Shown here: in pieces, positions 44,371 through 55,000 of the stretch
Layout of the letters: every line of letters starts with the position of its first letter
How positions within the stretch are numbered: the stretch's first letter is position 1
Source of the DNA: Flavobacterium sharifuzzamanii
GTDB taxonomy: Bacteria; Bacteroidota; Bacteroidia; Flavobacteriales; Flavobacteriaceae
Length of the DNA: 64,000 bases
Direction: 5' to 3'
Assembly: GCF_003254585.1 (NCBI RefSeq)
Contig: NZ_QJGZ01000042.1
Coordinates: forward strand, 248,001 to 312,000
Made by a program: the position numbers and the translations under genes
The notes under the pieces: generated by a model
What the model saw: only the letters and a program-made list of their open reading frames with translations
Database searches by the model: none
What the model was told of the DNA's origin: nothing

Positions 44371-44392
44371 AGTCGACGGGAATCGAACACCC
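44371..44392 (-). other. Inverted remnant of the tmRNA 3' end (possible att scar)
   Basis: Read on the minus strand this is GGGTGTTCGATTCCCGTCGACT, matching 44205-44224 of tmRNA (GGGTTCGATTCCCGGCGACT) at 19 of 20 positions with a 2-nt TG insertion. There is no other tRNA part around it. A second GTGTTCGATTAT is at 44422-44433. Confidence 0.55.
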
Positions 44393-44473
44393 TAAATGAT
44401 TAAACAACAACAACTTACAAAAGTGTTCGATTATACATACTTTTTTATGCAAAACATGTTTGATTAGTTTGAA

Positions 44474-44638
44474 TCAAATTTTGTCATTTATATTTTCCTT
44501 ATTATTTTCATTGATTTCCTTCATTGTCTTACCCATAATAACCCTGACACACCAATCAACGAATGCAGCTTCTTGTTTCTCTTTCTTCCTTATTTTTTCT
44601 TCTGTCTCTTTTGAAGATTTTGTGGATTTCGATTTCAT
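44474..44638 (-). CDS. Small hypothetical protein (54 aa), Lys/Glu-rich
   Basis: ATG at 44638, stop at 44474. The first half is lysine, serine and glutamate rich (MKSKSTKSSKETEEKIRKKE), followed by AFVDWCVRVIMGKTMKEI. The amphipathic, charged composition is more protein-like than the hydrophobic reading on the opposite strand. It could be an island cargo gene; no family is recognised and it may be non-coding. Confidence 0.35.
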   Translation of the reverse strand: MKSKSTKSSKETEEKIRKKEKQEAAFVDWCVRVIMGKTMKEINENNKENINDKI

Positions 44639-44933
44639 AACCGTCTTATTAAAAAATTATTTCCTTAAATATCAAAATTCATTTTAAATTGAAGATTATG
44701 AAATGATGATTAAAAAAATAATTTGTATTTAGTTTCTATATTCAAACAGTTATTTTCACTTAATTCTTTATAAAACTTAATTCATATTTTTGATAACACC
44801 TATGAAAGCCTAGAATTACGTTTTTCCGTAAAAATGGATAAAATTAAATTTCAATATTTGTAATATATTTAACGTAATTGATTAAACAGTAAAGCAACTC
44901 GTAATTAGAGCTAAAATAATACAAATTTAAATC
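44639..44933. other. AT-rich intergenic region upstream of the KAP gene
   Basis: 295 bp of very AT-rich DNA without a credible gene. The sequence GTAATATATTTAACG at about 44861-44875 holds TATATTTA, close to a -7 element, and is the best promoter candidate for the KAP-mcrBC run. No operator-like palindrome was seen. Confidence 0.35.
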
Positions 44934-47630
44934 GTGAGAATAATTAGAATTAATACAAATTTTATAGTAATATTTATTACATCAATAGCACTTTCCCTTT
45001 TTTTTATTGAACCTATTAGCAACCTAATTATTAAAATTGGAGAAGTTGTTGATAGCAATTCACTATCATTTCAGCTGGGGTATTTCTTGAGTATAGGATT
45101 GTTAATGACAGGTTATACTTATTCTCTAAATAATAGATTTATTCAAAATAAACAAATAACTTTTTTTTTATTCTATATAACTTCATTGTACCTCCTATTT
45201 CGCTTCTTATTCTGTAATTTGATTTTTTTTTCTAAAATTTATGAATCACTTAGATATGCAGATATAATCATAATTATTTGTCTATTCCATATTTTAAATC
45301 TAATCATAGTTGAGTTAAAATATAATTTCATATTACAAAAAACTAAAAATAAATCATACTTTATAGAAGATGGAATTTATATAGATGGGGAAATTGATAA
45401 TGAAAAGATACTACAGAAACTAATCGATGTTGTCACTAATTTCAAACCAGATTCAGCCTTTAGCATTGGAATCAATGCAGTTTGGGGTTACGGAAAGAGT
45501 AGCTTTTTACACAGATTTAAAAATGAATACCAGAGAAAAAACATTAATGCCATTATTTTTTGGAACAGGATATGGAAAAACAAGGGATCAGTTGCGATAA
45601 TTGAAAATTTCTTTGAGGAGCTTAAAAATAATCTTAAACCTTTCTCTTCTGAAATATCTGGAGATATTAATAATTATGTTGATTCTATATTAAAGCTATC
45701 AGACACGGATTTACATAAAATTATTAGTTCAGGAAGAACAGTTCTTAATGAAAATTCGACATTGGAAAAATTTTACACTGGAATAAATGATAATATAAAA
45801 AAAATAGATAGACAGGTAATTATTCTTTTAGATGACTTAGATCGATTAGAAAAACCTGAAATAATGGATACATTAAAATTAATTAGGACATTATCAGATT
45901 TTAACAATGTGATATTCATTGCTGGTTATGATAGAAAATATATTGTAGAAACTATTGAAAGTCCAAAAAATAATTATTTGGATAAGATTTTCAATGTCGA
46001 AATCAATTTATTACCTTTTGATGAACAGTTAATAATAGATGAATTAATTAGATTAGTTGAAATTTCATTTCCTCACAGCCAAAAAGAATCTGATGAAGTA
46101 GGCTTTAACAAATCTTTTAAAGAGCTTTTTAGCTTTGAAAGTATTTCTTTAAGCGATATAAATCTCGGTAATTTATTACAGACACAATCTATCTGTACGG
46201 TTCGAGATTTAAGATATCAAGATTTTTTAAAGACATATCGTGATGTTAAAAGATTTTTTAATGAATTTAAATTCAATTCGGATTTTTTAGATAGTGAATT
46301 TGATGTAGTTGGAAAAGAATATATACTACTAAAACTTTTGAATTATCGTTTTCGAGATTTAAATAATGTCCTCTTTCCTCATATAAATAGATTATTAACC
46401 AAGAGTACTTTAGATGAAGTTAATAATAATTTGCATTTTGAAAATTCATCTACTAATAATGTCTACGTTTATGACGCTGAAGCACAAAAAAGAATAAGTG
46501 CAATATTAACAAATTATAATACAGACGATATTGAGATAATAAATTCTGTCTTATGCCGATTATTTGGAACTAAACCTGTGTCTTTTTATCAGAACAATCA
46601 AAACTCAATTTCTAAAATATACTACACTGAAGTTTATATAAGAAATAATATTGCTGGTGGAAAAATTTCATTATCTGATTTACAACATAAATTTTCAACT
46701 TCATCATTAATAAAAATAGCGAAAGACATCAATAGATCAACAGATTCAAAATTTCAAATTTCAAACGAATTGAAACAATTTATTTTTAATAATGAGCCAC
46801 AATCTAAAGATCAATATTTAGACTCATTAAGAACTTTGAATATCTTAGTACAATATGGAACCTCAATTGATGATCAAAAAATAATTGATATTTTGCGTTT
46901 AGGATTTCATAGGTTCTATTTAAAAGATAAAAACACATTTTTATTTGAACTTTTAAAAATATTAAAAAATGAACCTATTGGGTATTTAGATAAGCTTTTG
47001 AGTGAAATTAATATGAATTTCAAACGCAAGGAAAGTAATTCCGATTATGACGAAAAAATTAAGCAATTTGAAAACAATGAATTTTTAACATCTGATATAA
47101 AACATATATTTTATGAAAAGATAAAAGACCTGATTGAAAAAAAGCAGAGCCCTGATATTATAACAACAATTTATAATTTATTTGTAGAAAAAATTGTCGC
47201 GGATAAAAAAATAATTAGAGATAAGGATCTTAATAAATTATTAAAGCTAGATATTACCCATCGTTTCAAAGATTACTTTACTTCGGTACTTTTTGAATCT
47301 GTTAGAGAAAAAATGGATGAAACGATTGGTGAATTTATTGGTTATGAACCAAATTTTACACTTTCACAAATTTTTTCTAATCCAAAAACTCAAGAATTAG
47401 TTATTAAAAATCCGAATGATATATCTATACTTGAAAAATTTTATCATGAAGGATGGGATAATTTCAATTCGTTTATTAATAACTTAAATGTAACTGAGCA
47501 GAATTTCGGAGCAGACATTCAACAAAAAATAGAGTTTATGAAAAAATTTGTACATGCATACATTAAAAATAATTATAAACCACTGAATAACAAACAATAT
47601 GAGGGGATTATTAATGAATTGCCCTTTTAA
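44934..47630 (+). CDS. KAP-family P-loop NTPase with N-terminal membrane domain
   Basis: An 898-residue protein starting with GTG at 44934. Four hydrophobic segments occupy about residues 8-125. The NTPase follows: Walker A AVWGYGKSSFL with the lysine at 188 and Walker B VIILLDDLDRL with the first Asp at 300, followed by a long helical C-terminus. KAP NTPases (Kidins220, ARMS, PifA) have membrane segments inserted in or near the P-loop domain and are linked in bacteria to phage exclusion. It is 129 bp upstream of mcrB on the same strand and shares its AT-rich, ATA/AGA-rich codon use. Function in defence is inferred from family and place. Confidence 0.85.
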   Translation: MRIIRINTNFIVIFITSIALSLFFIEPISNLIIKIGEVVDSNSLSFQLGYFLSIGLLMTGYTYSLNNRFIQNKQITFFLFYITSLYLLFRFLFCNLIFFSKIYESLRYADIIIIICLFHILNLIIVELKYNFILQKTKNKSYFIEDGIYIDGEIDNEKILQKLIDVVTNFKPDSAFSIGINAVWGYGKSSFLHRFKNEYQRKNINAIIFWNRIWKNKGSVAIIENFFEELKNNLKPFSSEISGDINNYVDSILKLSDTDLHKIISSGRTVLNENSTLEKFYTGINDNIKKIDRQVIILLDDLDRLEKPEIMDTLKLIRTLSDFNNVIFIAGYDRKYIVETIESPKNNYLDKIFNVEINLLPFDEQLIIDELIRLVEISFPHSQKESDEVGFNKSFKELFSFESISLSDINLGNLLQTQSICTVRDLRYQDFLKTYRDVKRFFNEFKFNSDFLDSEFDVVGKEYILLKLLNYRFRDLNNVLFPHINRLLTKSTLDEVNNNLHFENSSTNNVYVYDAEAQKRISAILTNYNTDDIEIINSVLCRLFGTKPVSFYQNNQNSISKIYYTEVYIRNNIAGGKISLSDLQHKFSTSSLIKIAKDINRSTDSKFQISNELKQFIFNNEPQSKDQYLDSLRTLNILVQYGTSIDDQKIIDILRLGFHRFYLKDKNTFLFELLKILKNEPIGYLDKLLSEINMNFKRKESNSDYDEKIKQFENNEFLTSDIKHIFYEKIKDLIEKKQSPDIITTIYNLFVEKIVADKKIIRDKDLNKLLKLDITHRFKDYFTSVLFESVREKMDETIGEFIGYEPNFTLSQIFSNPKTQELVIKNPNDISILEKFYHEGWDNFNSFINNLNVTEQNFGADIQQKIEFMKKFVHAYIKNNYKPLNNKQYEGIINELPF

Positions 47631-47759
47631 ATAAAACGTCGGAAAATATTTTACGAGAATTAATTAAAAAAATGAGTTTTAAATAATAGCTCATCTTAGA
47701 GCTATAAAAAAGAGGATAAATGTTTATATGTTTTTTGTAAAGCTCTTAATAATTTAAAT

Positions 47760-50288
47760 ATGAACAAAATCACAAAAGAACATATACTATCTGCAATTAA
47801 GGAAATTGATCAAAATGGCATCCCTACAAGCAGGCAATCAAGCACATATGATTTAATCTACGAGAATAAGTTTTATCCTCCAAAACTAATAATTAGTATA
47901 GCCAATCGTTTTGCAACCGGAACAGAACTCGACCCGAATACTTTTGCAGGAGGCCTCGATACGCCAGCTTTTCAATTATTAGAAAACGAAGGATTCAAGA
48001 TAATAACTAAGTCAAAAAATAAATTAGCTTCTATCACGAATTTTATTAGCCTTATAATTCCATTAAAGAATCATCTAAAAAATAGTACTTCAATAACTCG
48101 AGATTTTACAATCAGTGAACATAAACCTAAAGCTAAATGGGTATGGATTTCTGATGCTGTAAATGTAATTGGTGACTATAATTGTCATTATGAAATAATA
48201 GAAAGAGGGGATAATGTTAAAAACGAAATAAAAAAAGTATCAGTCGAAATTCATTTTGAAGATAAATTCAAAAAAAACTATTTTGATAAGCTAAAAGATA
48301 TTTTACCAAATAATACTTATCGAAATGACAAACATCGGCCAGGTATCAGTATTAGCTATAAAGACAGCTTTTCTTATGATGATCCTGATCTTTTAAATAA
48401 AATTGAGGATGCACTTCTTTATTTTGAAGAAAATTTGGGAGATACAATTCGTAAAATAAAAACTGAAATGAACAAAATAAATGTAAAGGAAAAGTTTATT
48501 AAATGGTTTGTAGAAAACGATGGTAAAGCAACTAACTATTTCTCTCAACAATTCAGTTCAAATTTAGATCGCTTAAAAACAGAAATAAATCAATATGAAG
48601 AAGTTTATAAAAATGATTTCAATGCTGAGCTATTTGTTATAGAAATTAAAAATTATAAAAGGCAAATAGAGGTAATTAAATCTAATATCTACAATAAGTC
48701 TTTAAGTTTCGCAAAATATAGTAAAGAGAAAAGTAATGATCGACCAAGGGCAATTTTAGGCAACAAAAACTATATTAAGTTCTTGAATCAATATTTTGAA
48801 AACAATCAAAATTCAGAAGATAATGCAACCAAAAATAACAATGTGAAAATGTATTTAAATCAAATTTTATATGGTCCACCTGGAACAGGAAAGACTTATA
48901 GTACAATCAATGAAGCATTATTTATTCTTGATCCTTCAAACCATGAAAACTTAGATTCTAGGAGAAGAAAAGAATTAAAAGAAAGATTTGAAAGTTATAT
49001 TAAAAATGAACAAATCGTTTTTACTACTTTTCACCAAAGTATGTCCTATGAAGATTTTATAGAAGGAATAAAGCCACATACAAAAAATGAAAAAGTTACT
49101 TACGCTGTAGAAGATGGTGTCTTTAAATCTTTGGTAAAAAAAGCATTGGTTGAATACATTAGAAAAGACGATGTAAGTGTAGAAACAAACAGTTTTGATA
49201 CCCTTTATAATGATTTTGTAGAAAGTATAAAGCCTTTAGAAGGAAAAAAAGAAGGAACGTTTACAACAAAAACCGGTGTTGAAATTATGCTTGTGGAGGC
49301 AAGTAAAACTTCAATTCAAGTTAAATATGTTTGGAGTAACAACAAAAAAGAAGCTGAAGGGGTTAATGTTTTTACAGTTAGCAAAGAGAAGCTAAAAAAG
49401 GTATTATTAGAAGAAATTGACCCTTCCAAAATTAAAAATCTAAAAACAGAACTGCATCCGCTGATAGGTCATATTCATTGCGAGCTTTTTGCCGTTTATA
49501 AAAAATTCTATGAGTTTGTTACAGCAAACAAAGGAGTAATTGAAACACTACATTATGATTATGACGATTTATCTTACGAAGAGATTAAAGAACAATTTGA
49601 TTTACTGAGTAAAGAAGAAATTAGACAAAAAAATGTAAAACCCCACATAATAATCATTGATGAAATTAATCGTGGTAATGTTTCTCAAATCTTTGGAGAA
49701 CTAATTACCTTGATTGAAGATGACAAACGTTTAGGAAAAGAGGAAGCCATAGAGGTAACTTTGCCATACAGTAAAGAAAAATTTGGAGTTCCGTCCAATG
49801 TTTATATAATTGGAACGATGAATACCGCAGACAGAAGCATAGAAGCGTTAGATACCGCATTACGACGACGTTTTTCATTTACAGAAATAATGCCTGAACC
49901 TGAACTATTGGAGGAAATCTTATTTAGTGATTTCACTTTAGCTGAAGTTTTAGAGACTATTAATCAGAGGATTGAAATATTACTTGATCGAGATCATACT
50001 ATTGGTCACTCTTATTTTTTAAAAGTCAATAGTAATGATACGGAAGAATTAACATCAGTTTTTCAAAATTGTATCATTCCATTACTACAAGAGTATTTTT
50101 ATCATGATTACGAAAAAATAGCATTGATTTTAGGAGAAGGATTTGTGAAGATAAAAGAAAATAAAAATATTCGATTTGCTTTTATTGATGGCTTAGGGCA
50201 ACCAGAAATAACAAAACAGTTTGAATTAATCAACTATATTGAAAATATTGAAGAAGCCATAGTATTACTTTTGAATAAAAATGATTAA
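47760..50288 (+). CDS. mcrB: McrB-like AAA+ GTPase subunit with extra N-terminal domains
   Basis: An 842-residue protein. Residues 1-80 (MNKITKEHILSAIKEID...YPPKLIISIANRFATG) resemble the ScoMcrA-type N-terminal head domain. About 85-230 resembles the MrcB_N/DUF3578 region. The motor follows: Walker A GPPGTGKTYS at 372-381, Walker B IIIIDEINRGN with Asp-Glu at 634-635, and sensor/arginine part GTMNTADRSIEALDTALRRRF. McrB hexamers hydrolyse GTP and drive DNA movement for cleavage by McrC when modified DNA is bound. The N-terminal domain fixes the target modification, which cannot be read from sequence. Its stop overlaps mcrC by 8 bp. Confidence 0.93.
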   Translation: MNKITKEHILSAIKEIDQNGIPTSRQSSTYDLIYENKFYPPKLIISIANRFATGTELDPNTFAGGLDTPAFQLLENEGFKIITKSKNKLASITNFISLIIPLKNHLKNSTSITRDFTISEHKPKAKWVWISDAVNVIGDYNCHYEIIERGDNVKNEIKKVSVEIHFEDKFKKNYFDKLKDILPNNTYRNDKHRPGISISYKDSFSYDDPDLLNKIEDALLYFEENLGDTIRKIKTEMNKINVKEKFIKWFVENDGKATNYFSQQFSSNLDRLKTEINQYEEVYKNDFNAELFVIEIKNYKRQIEVIKSNIYNKSLSFAKYSKEKSNDRPRAILGNKNYIKFLNQYFENNQNSEDNATKNNNVKMYLNQILYGPPGTGKTYSTINEALFILDPSNHENLDSRRRKELKERFESYIKNEQIVFTTFHQSMSYEDFIEGIKPHTKNEKVTYAVEDGVFKSLVKKALVEYIRKDDVSVETNSFDTLYNDFVESIKPLEGKKEGTFTTKTGVEIMLVEASKTSIQVKYVWSNNKKEAEGVNVFTVSKEKLKKVLLEEIDPSKIKNLKTELHPLIGHIHCELFAVYKKFYEFVTANKGVIETLHYDYDDLSYEEIKEQFDLLSKEEIRQKNVKPHIIIIDEINRGNVSQIFGELITLIEDDKRLGKEEAIEVTLPYSKEKFGVPSNVYIIGTMNTADRSIEALDTALRRRFSFTEIMPEPELLEEILFSDFTLAEVLETINQRIEILLDRDHTIGHSYFLKVNSNDTEELTSVFQNCIIPLLQEYFYHDYEKIALILGEGFVKIKENKNIRFAFIDGLGQPEITKQFELINYIENIEEAIVLLLNKND

Positions 50289-51519
50289 TAAAACTTTAAG
50301 AATACAAGTTTTTGAACACAGTACTCTCCATTACGGAAGGGCATATAAAAATGTACCTTTTAAGGAAAAACATTTTAATTCATTAGTAAAACTAAATGAA
50401 TTACATGATAGCAAATACTTTACTGTAATTCACAAAGGATTAAAATTCAAGCATTTTGTTGGAGTTGTTCAGGTTGATGGTCTTACAATTGAAATTTTAC
50501 CCAAAATTGACAATAACAGCGAAGATGAAAATGTTTGGCAAAATGTTTTAATTGAAATGCTTCGAGTTACTAAGAAGCTTAAGGTACAAAAAGTAGGCGA
50601 AGCAAACGTAAGCAAACAAAACATTCATCTGCTCGATATTTATTTCGAGTGGTTTTTAAATGAAGTACAATTATTAATTCATCAAGGTTTAATTAAACAA
50701 TATTACAAGGAAATCAATAATGTAAAAGCCTTAAAAGGGAAACTGGAATTTTCGGGACATATAAGTAAAAACCTTGTTCATAAAGAACGATTTTACACCA
50801 CACATCAAGTATATGGCAAGGATCATTTGGTTCATCAAATACTTTCACAAGCATTGTGCATTGTGGAAGAATGTTCTAAAGGAAATTATTTATACAGTAA
50901 ATGTAAAACAGTGCAATTGGATTTTCCAGAAGTAAAAACCATTAAAGCCAATGAATCTACTTTTACTAAGATTCCTAAATCAAGAAAAACAGCTCCGTAT
51001 GAAACTGCTTTAGCAATAGCAAGGTTAATTATTTTGAATTATGCCCCAAGTGTTTCCCGTGGATCTGAACGTATGCTCGCCTTATTATTTGATATGAATA
51101 CTCTTTGGGAGGAATATATTCTAACTAGACTCAAACACGCCTCTAAGGATCTAACCATTCTTGGCCAGGATTCAAAAGTACTTTGGAATGGGATTACAAT
51201 TCGTCCAGATATTGTAATTAAAAAAGACAATGAAAAATTTATAATTGATACAAAGTGGAAAAACTTAGATTATAGCAAACCATCTACACATGATTTACGT
51301 CAAATGTATGTCTATAATGATTATTGGGAATCTACAAAAGCAATGTTACTTTATCCCTCAAATAAGACGGAATTTAAAGGATTTAAAAAATTTGAGGGAG
51401 ACGATTCAAAACATAAATGTGGTTTATGCAAAATTTCTATCTTCAGAACAGGTGAAAATAATTTAAACGATAAAATTGGAGAGGAAATTATTAATTGGTT
51501 TATTGAAAAAATTCACTGA
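50281..51519 (+). CDS. mcrC: McrC nuclease subunit
   Basis: A 412-residue protein. The N-terminal half contains KHFVGVVQVDGLTIEILPK, typical of McrC. The PD-(D/E)xK nuclease is in RPDIVIKK (Asp 310) and FIIDTKWKNL (Asp 323, Lys 325), so the catalytic residues are intact. It binds McrB and cuts both strands of modified DNA. Translation is coupled to mcrB through an overlapping ATGATTAA. Likely ends transcription at the hairpin near 51706-51736. Confidence 0.93.
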   Translation: MINKTLRIQVFEHSTLHYGRAYKNVPFKEKHFNSLVKLNELHDSKYFTVIHKGLKFKHFVGVVQVDGLTIEILPKIDNNSEDENVWQNVLIEMLRVTKKLKVQKVGEANVSKQNIHLLDIYFEWFLNEVQLLIHQGLIKQYYKEINNVKALKGKLEFSGHISKNLVHKERFYTTHQVYGKDHLVHQILSQALCIVEECSKGNYLYSKCKTVQLDFPEVKTIKANESTFTKIPKSRKTAPYETALAIARLIILNYAPSVSRGSERMLALLFDMNTLWEEYILTRLKHASKDLTILGQDSKVLWNGITIRPDIVIKKDNEKFIIDTKWKNLDYSKPSTHDLRQMYVYNDYWESTKAMLLYPSNKTEFKGFKKFEGDDSKHKCGLCKISIFRTGENNLNDKIGEEIINWFIEKIH

Positions 51520-51705
51520 AAATACATAATCTATTTCTTGTAAAAATAAATTAGACTTAAAACTTCTTTATAAGAAATTTTCAATATTTGCTAAAAAATA
51601 AAGTTATTATTATTCTTATCGTTTATTTATCAATATATTATTGGATAAAAAAAGTGAGGAGTCGATGGCATTTACATTTATTGTAAGTTTAAAATATTCA
51701 ACTTT

Positions 51706-51736
51706 TTCAAGGTGTTCAACTGTCGAACACCTTGAA
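51706..51736 (+). terminator. Terminator-like hairpin behind mcrC
   Basis: 12-bp arms TTCAAGGTGTTC (51706-51717) and complement (51725-51736), then a T run. The right arm with TCGAACACCTT is shared with the tmRNA terminator. Confidence 0.7.
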
Positions 51737-51934
51737 CCATTTTTTTGGGTGTTTTTAATTCTAAAAAAGCTATTTTATAACAAAAAAATCAAAGAGAAAA
51801 AAAGATTGAAAATTTAAACTAAGTATCAAAAACCAAAAACTCTCTAAATATAAGGCTTCACGGCTTTTTCTCAAGCTTATCTATGAACATTAATATAGGT
51901 ATTAGGTGTTCGATTGTAATCTCGTCAAGTCCAC

Positions 51935-51965
51935 AAAAAAGCCTGTAAACTCTTTGTTTACAGGC
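51935..51965. terminator. Bidirectional terminator at the island end
   Basis: Arms around GCCTGTAAAC (51941-51950) and complement (51956-51965), with A residues before and T residues after. It lies directly behind a CCAC sequence as a tmRNA terminator would, so it may be the original one. Confidence 0.75.
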
Positions 51966-52005
51966 TTTTTTTTATGCTAAAAAACATACTTTTCATTATC
52001 AAAGA

Positions 52006-55000
52006 TCAAGGCAAGTATAATTCGCTTATATCTTTAATGGAATAATAACCTAATTTACGATAACTCTCAAACTGTGCTTCGTCAAAAAATTGATCTCCTG
52101 TTGATTGTTGTGGAAAATCTGGATTCGCCAAAGCATATTCCCTAATATCAGCTGGTTCCTCACCTGTCACAACAGTTTTGATATATATGAGCGTTCCAAT
52201 ATCTTTTTTATCGCCTGGATACTTAATAGCTCCTTTGGCTATATGACTCTTTCCTTTAATAATATCATCAATTGAAATATCAATATCAACTCCAAAATCT
52301 ATTCGGCATCGTCTTATCGCATTTGCAAGCCCTTCGCATGTTCCTTTATTATCCTGCTCTGCATCACCCAATAAAATATAGTGACAACGTCTTCTTATAA
52401 GTTCATATAAACCTGTATTGTCAAAATGACCGCCATCGGAAAGACAAACATACTTCATATTAATATCTGACTTACCAATAAGATCTCGCATTAAATACAA
52501 TAAGCCAAATACTGGATCAGGATTCTTCCATTTAGCTAGTCTCGGATTACCAATCCACCAGCCTAGACGCAGATTAAAAAGCGTAAGTAAAAATGCCATA
52601 GTAGAAGAAGAATGATATCCCCAATTTGGGTTAACTGCGGCGCCCGATATTGCCATTGCAGTTCCCATGGTTGGTCCACCATTCTTATTCGAGAACTTAT
52701 TTGTTGGTCTGTATCCATATTCATATATTCGATCTACATTATAAGTCGAAGAACGTGTCGGACTAAAATCATAGCCGCAATATAATGGAGAAAAAACAAA
52801 TGATTCCCCCTTACGATCCTGTCTGTCTAAAGCAGAAACTACAGTAGCATTGAGTGTGGCATTTATAAGCGGAAGAGGTCCAAAATAACCATCCTTAACA
52901 GTCATTGAGGACAGTAAAATATCATCATAAGCATCAAATCCAGTAAATGCATTAGCAGTCTTTATTCTTTCTTCTCTGCTACGAGTTGCCCCCATAAAAG
53001 CTCTAATTAGCCTATTTCTATAAAAATGATGTAATGAAAATTCATTGACTCCCACTCGCCAACTTACTAGAGCTGTAACAATTAATAAACTTATGGTAAT
53101 CCAAAAAAATTTGACATAGTTTTCTTTTATATTCGGAAAAAAATTAAATCCTTCTATTTTTTCTAAAATCCAAGAACCTATTAACAGAACTCCTATCATA
53201 AAAACAAACGGCACGACTTTAAGCAAAATATCAACATAGCTTTTCTTTTTGCTTTCAGTTTCATCCGCAGCTTCAAAAGCTTTTTTCATACCCCATCCAA
53301 TAAATCCAACCCATCCAGTCCAACCCCAACTTGGTGGGATTTCCCAATCCATTTTGGAGTATTTCTCCCATAGATCAGGCATAATCAAAGAAGCAAAACT
53401 TATGATAATCCAAAAAAGTATGAAACGATGAACCAAACCACCTATTCTACCCCACCATTCTCTTCGATAATCAGGAAACAGATTCCCCATTAGTGCCATT
53501 CTGATAATCACAGCTATAGAGAATATTTCAAGAATACAAGGAATACCGATAACAAAAAATACTTTACAAGAATTTGAATAATGCTCTATAAACAAATTGT
53601 AAATAATATTTGTATTGGACCAAAAAACTATCAAAAGAAATACTAGCACAGCCGATGCTATAAGAGAAGATAAGGCAATTGCCCAACCAACTTTTTTCTC
53701 AAATATTTTTTTAGATTCTTGAATTTCATCTTTAGTGTAATCATTTTTTTCTTCTTTTGGCGTAACATTTCCTACTCCTCTTTTCATGAGATCCCATCTT
53801 TTATGGTAATTACCCCAAACAGCTACCCAGATAAAACCTGAAAATGCCGCACAAAAAACTAAACCTATAAACCAAAATTTATCATTTCCAATAAAATTTG
53901 GATTATATGCCGCAAAATAAGTACTAATAATTAATGCACTAAATCCGCCCCAAATCAGAATTATATTAGGAATAAAAGTTCCTAACTTAAATTTTCTCGT
54001 AAAATTTATTATTGATTTCCTCAAATTTATTAACCATAGTTTATGTGATTCTTTTTCTTCATCACTATAAAAAGTACGCATTGGAATCGCAACAATTAGA
54101 GAACCTATTATCAATATGATACTGCTCCAAATAGAAACACATAAAATGCTTTGTTGCGTTATACTTTCTCTAACCCAATCCCAAAAAGAATAAATAGTAT
54201 AGATGCAAGACAGAATAGTCAATAATGTCAGTAACAATACGGTTTGATTAATCATTGTATTACGCACCCAGGTCATACCAGAAGTCCATGCATCTGGAGA
54301 CATTATTCCAACATTTGGAGATAAATAATTACTGAACATTCTAAGCCATCGTATTGGACGGACTTCATCTGCTAATGGATCACCAGATTTATCAGGAGAA
54401 AGACGATCATTAATTTTGCTAAAAGAACCCGATCTCTTTACCCATGAATTAAACCAAGTTCCAATATAACCGCCACCAGATACAGTTGAGATATAATCAA
54501 ATCTGTGGAGTGCATTTAGTGCTGCTAATCGTTGTAGAATACCCAGATTAAAAGTGGCAGACCTGATTCCTCCTCCTGAAAAAGCAAGTCCCATAAGTTT
54601 CATCTCACTTGCTTCTCCCACAGCATCAAAAACTTGCTCTGCTTTAATAGAATGGGATGCTAAGGTTTCGCTTTTATAATCATTGTTTACCGAAACTTGA
54701 TTTAATTCTTTATCCCTTGCTTTTCGTGCCCTAGAGATTTCTATTAACTCATCTCTAAAGAGTGTTTCAAAGGGAAGTGAACATCCATTTTTTATTAATT
54801 TTTTGAGCAATTCTTGATCATTTTTGAGGTAAGATTGGGCAAACTCTGCCTCTTCACTTTTCCAAAACTCAGCATGTTTATCCTTATCTTCCCTAGTCAG
54901 TAAATCATGATCACTAAAAGTTACCACTGTTTCTGATTCTTTTTCGAATATTCTCTTTAGATAAAATTGATAAAGTCTTATCGTATAATCTTTCTCTTTT

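Larger units (their letters stand above)
51520..52005. other. Island right border: hairpins and tmRNA-end-like fragments
   Basis: No gene in this 486-bp gap. It holds GGAGTCGATGGCA (51658-51670), which starts like the reversed tmRNA end; a hairpin at 51706-51736; and AGGTGTTCGATTGTAAT (51905-51921) followed by CGTCAAGTCCACAAAAAAG (51923-51941), which recalls the forward tmRNA end TTCGATTCCCGGCGACTCCAC. A terminator follows at 51935-51965. Together they resemble a decayed attachment site. Confidence 0.45.

Noticed and set aside
44371..44392. A tRNA gene suggested by a T-arm-like sequence
   Set aside because: Only the T-arm part is present; there is no acceptor stem, D arm or anticodon arm around it. 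It fits a tmRNA-end remnant better.
44460..44687. Plus-strand hydrophobic frame of 75 codons
   Set aside because: Low-complexity Phe/Ser/Leu composition from AT-rich DNA; the minus-strand reading looks more protein-like.
44934..51519. An integrase or transposase in the island
   Set aside because: None was found in either direction; the three large genes are KAP, McrB and McrC only.
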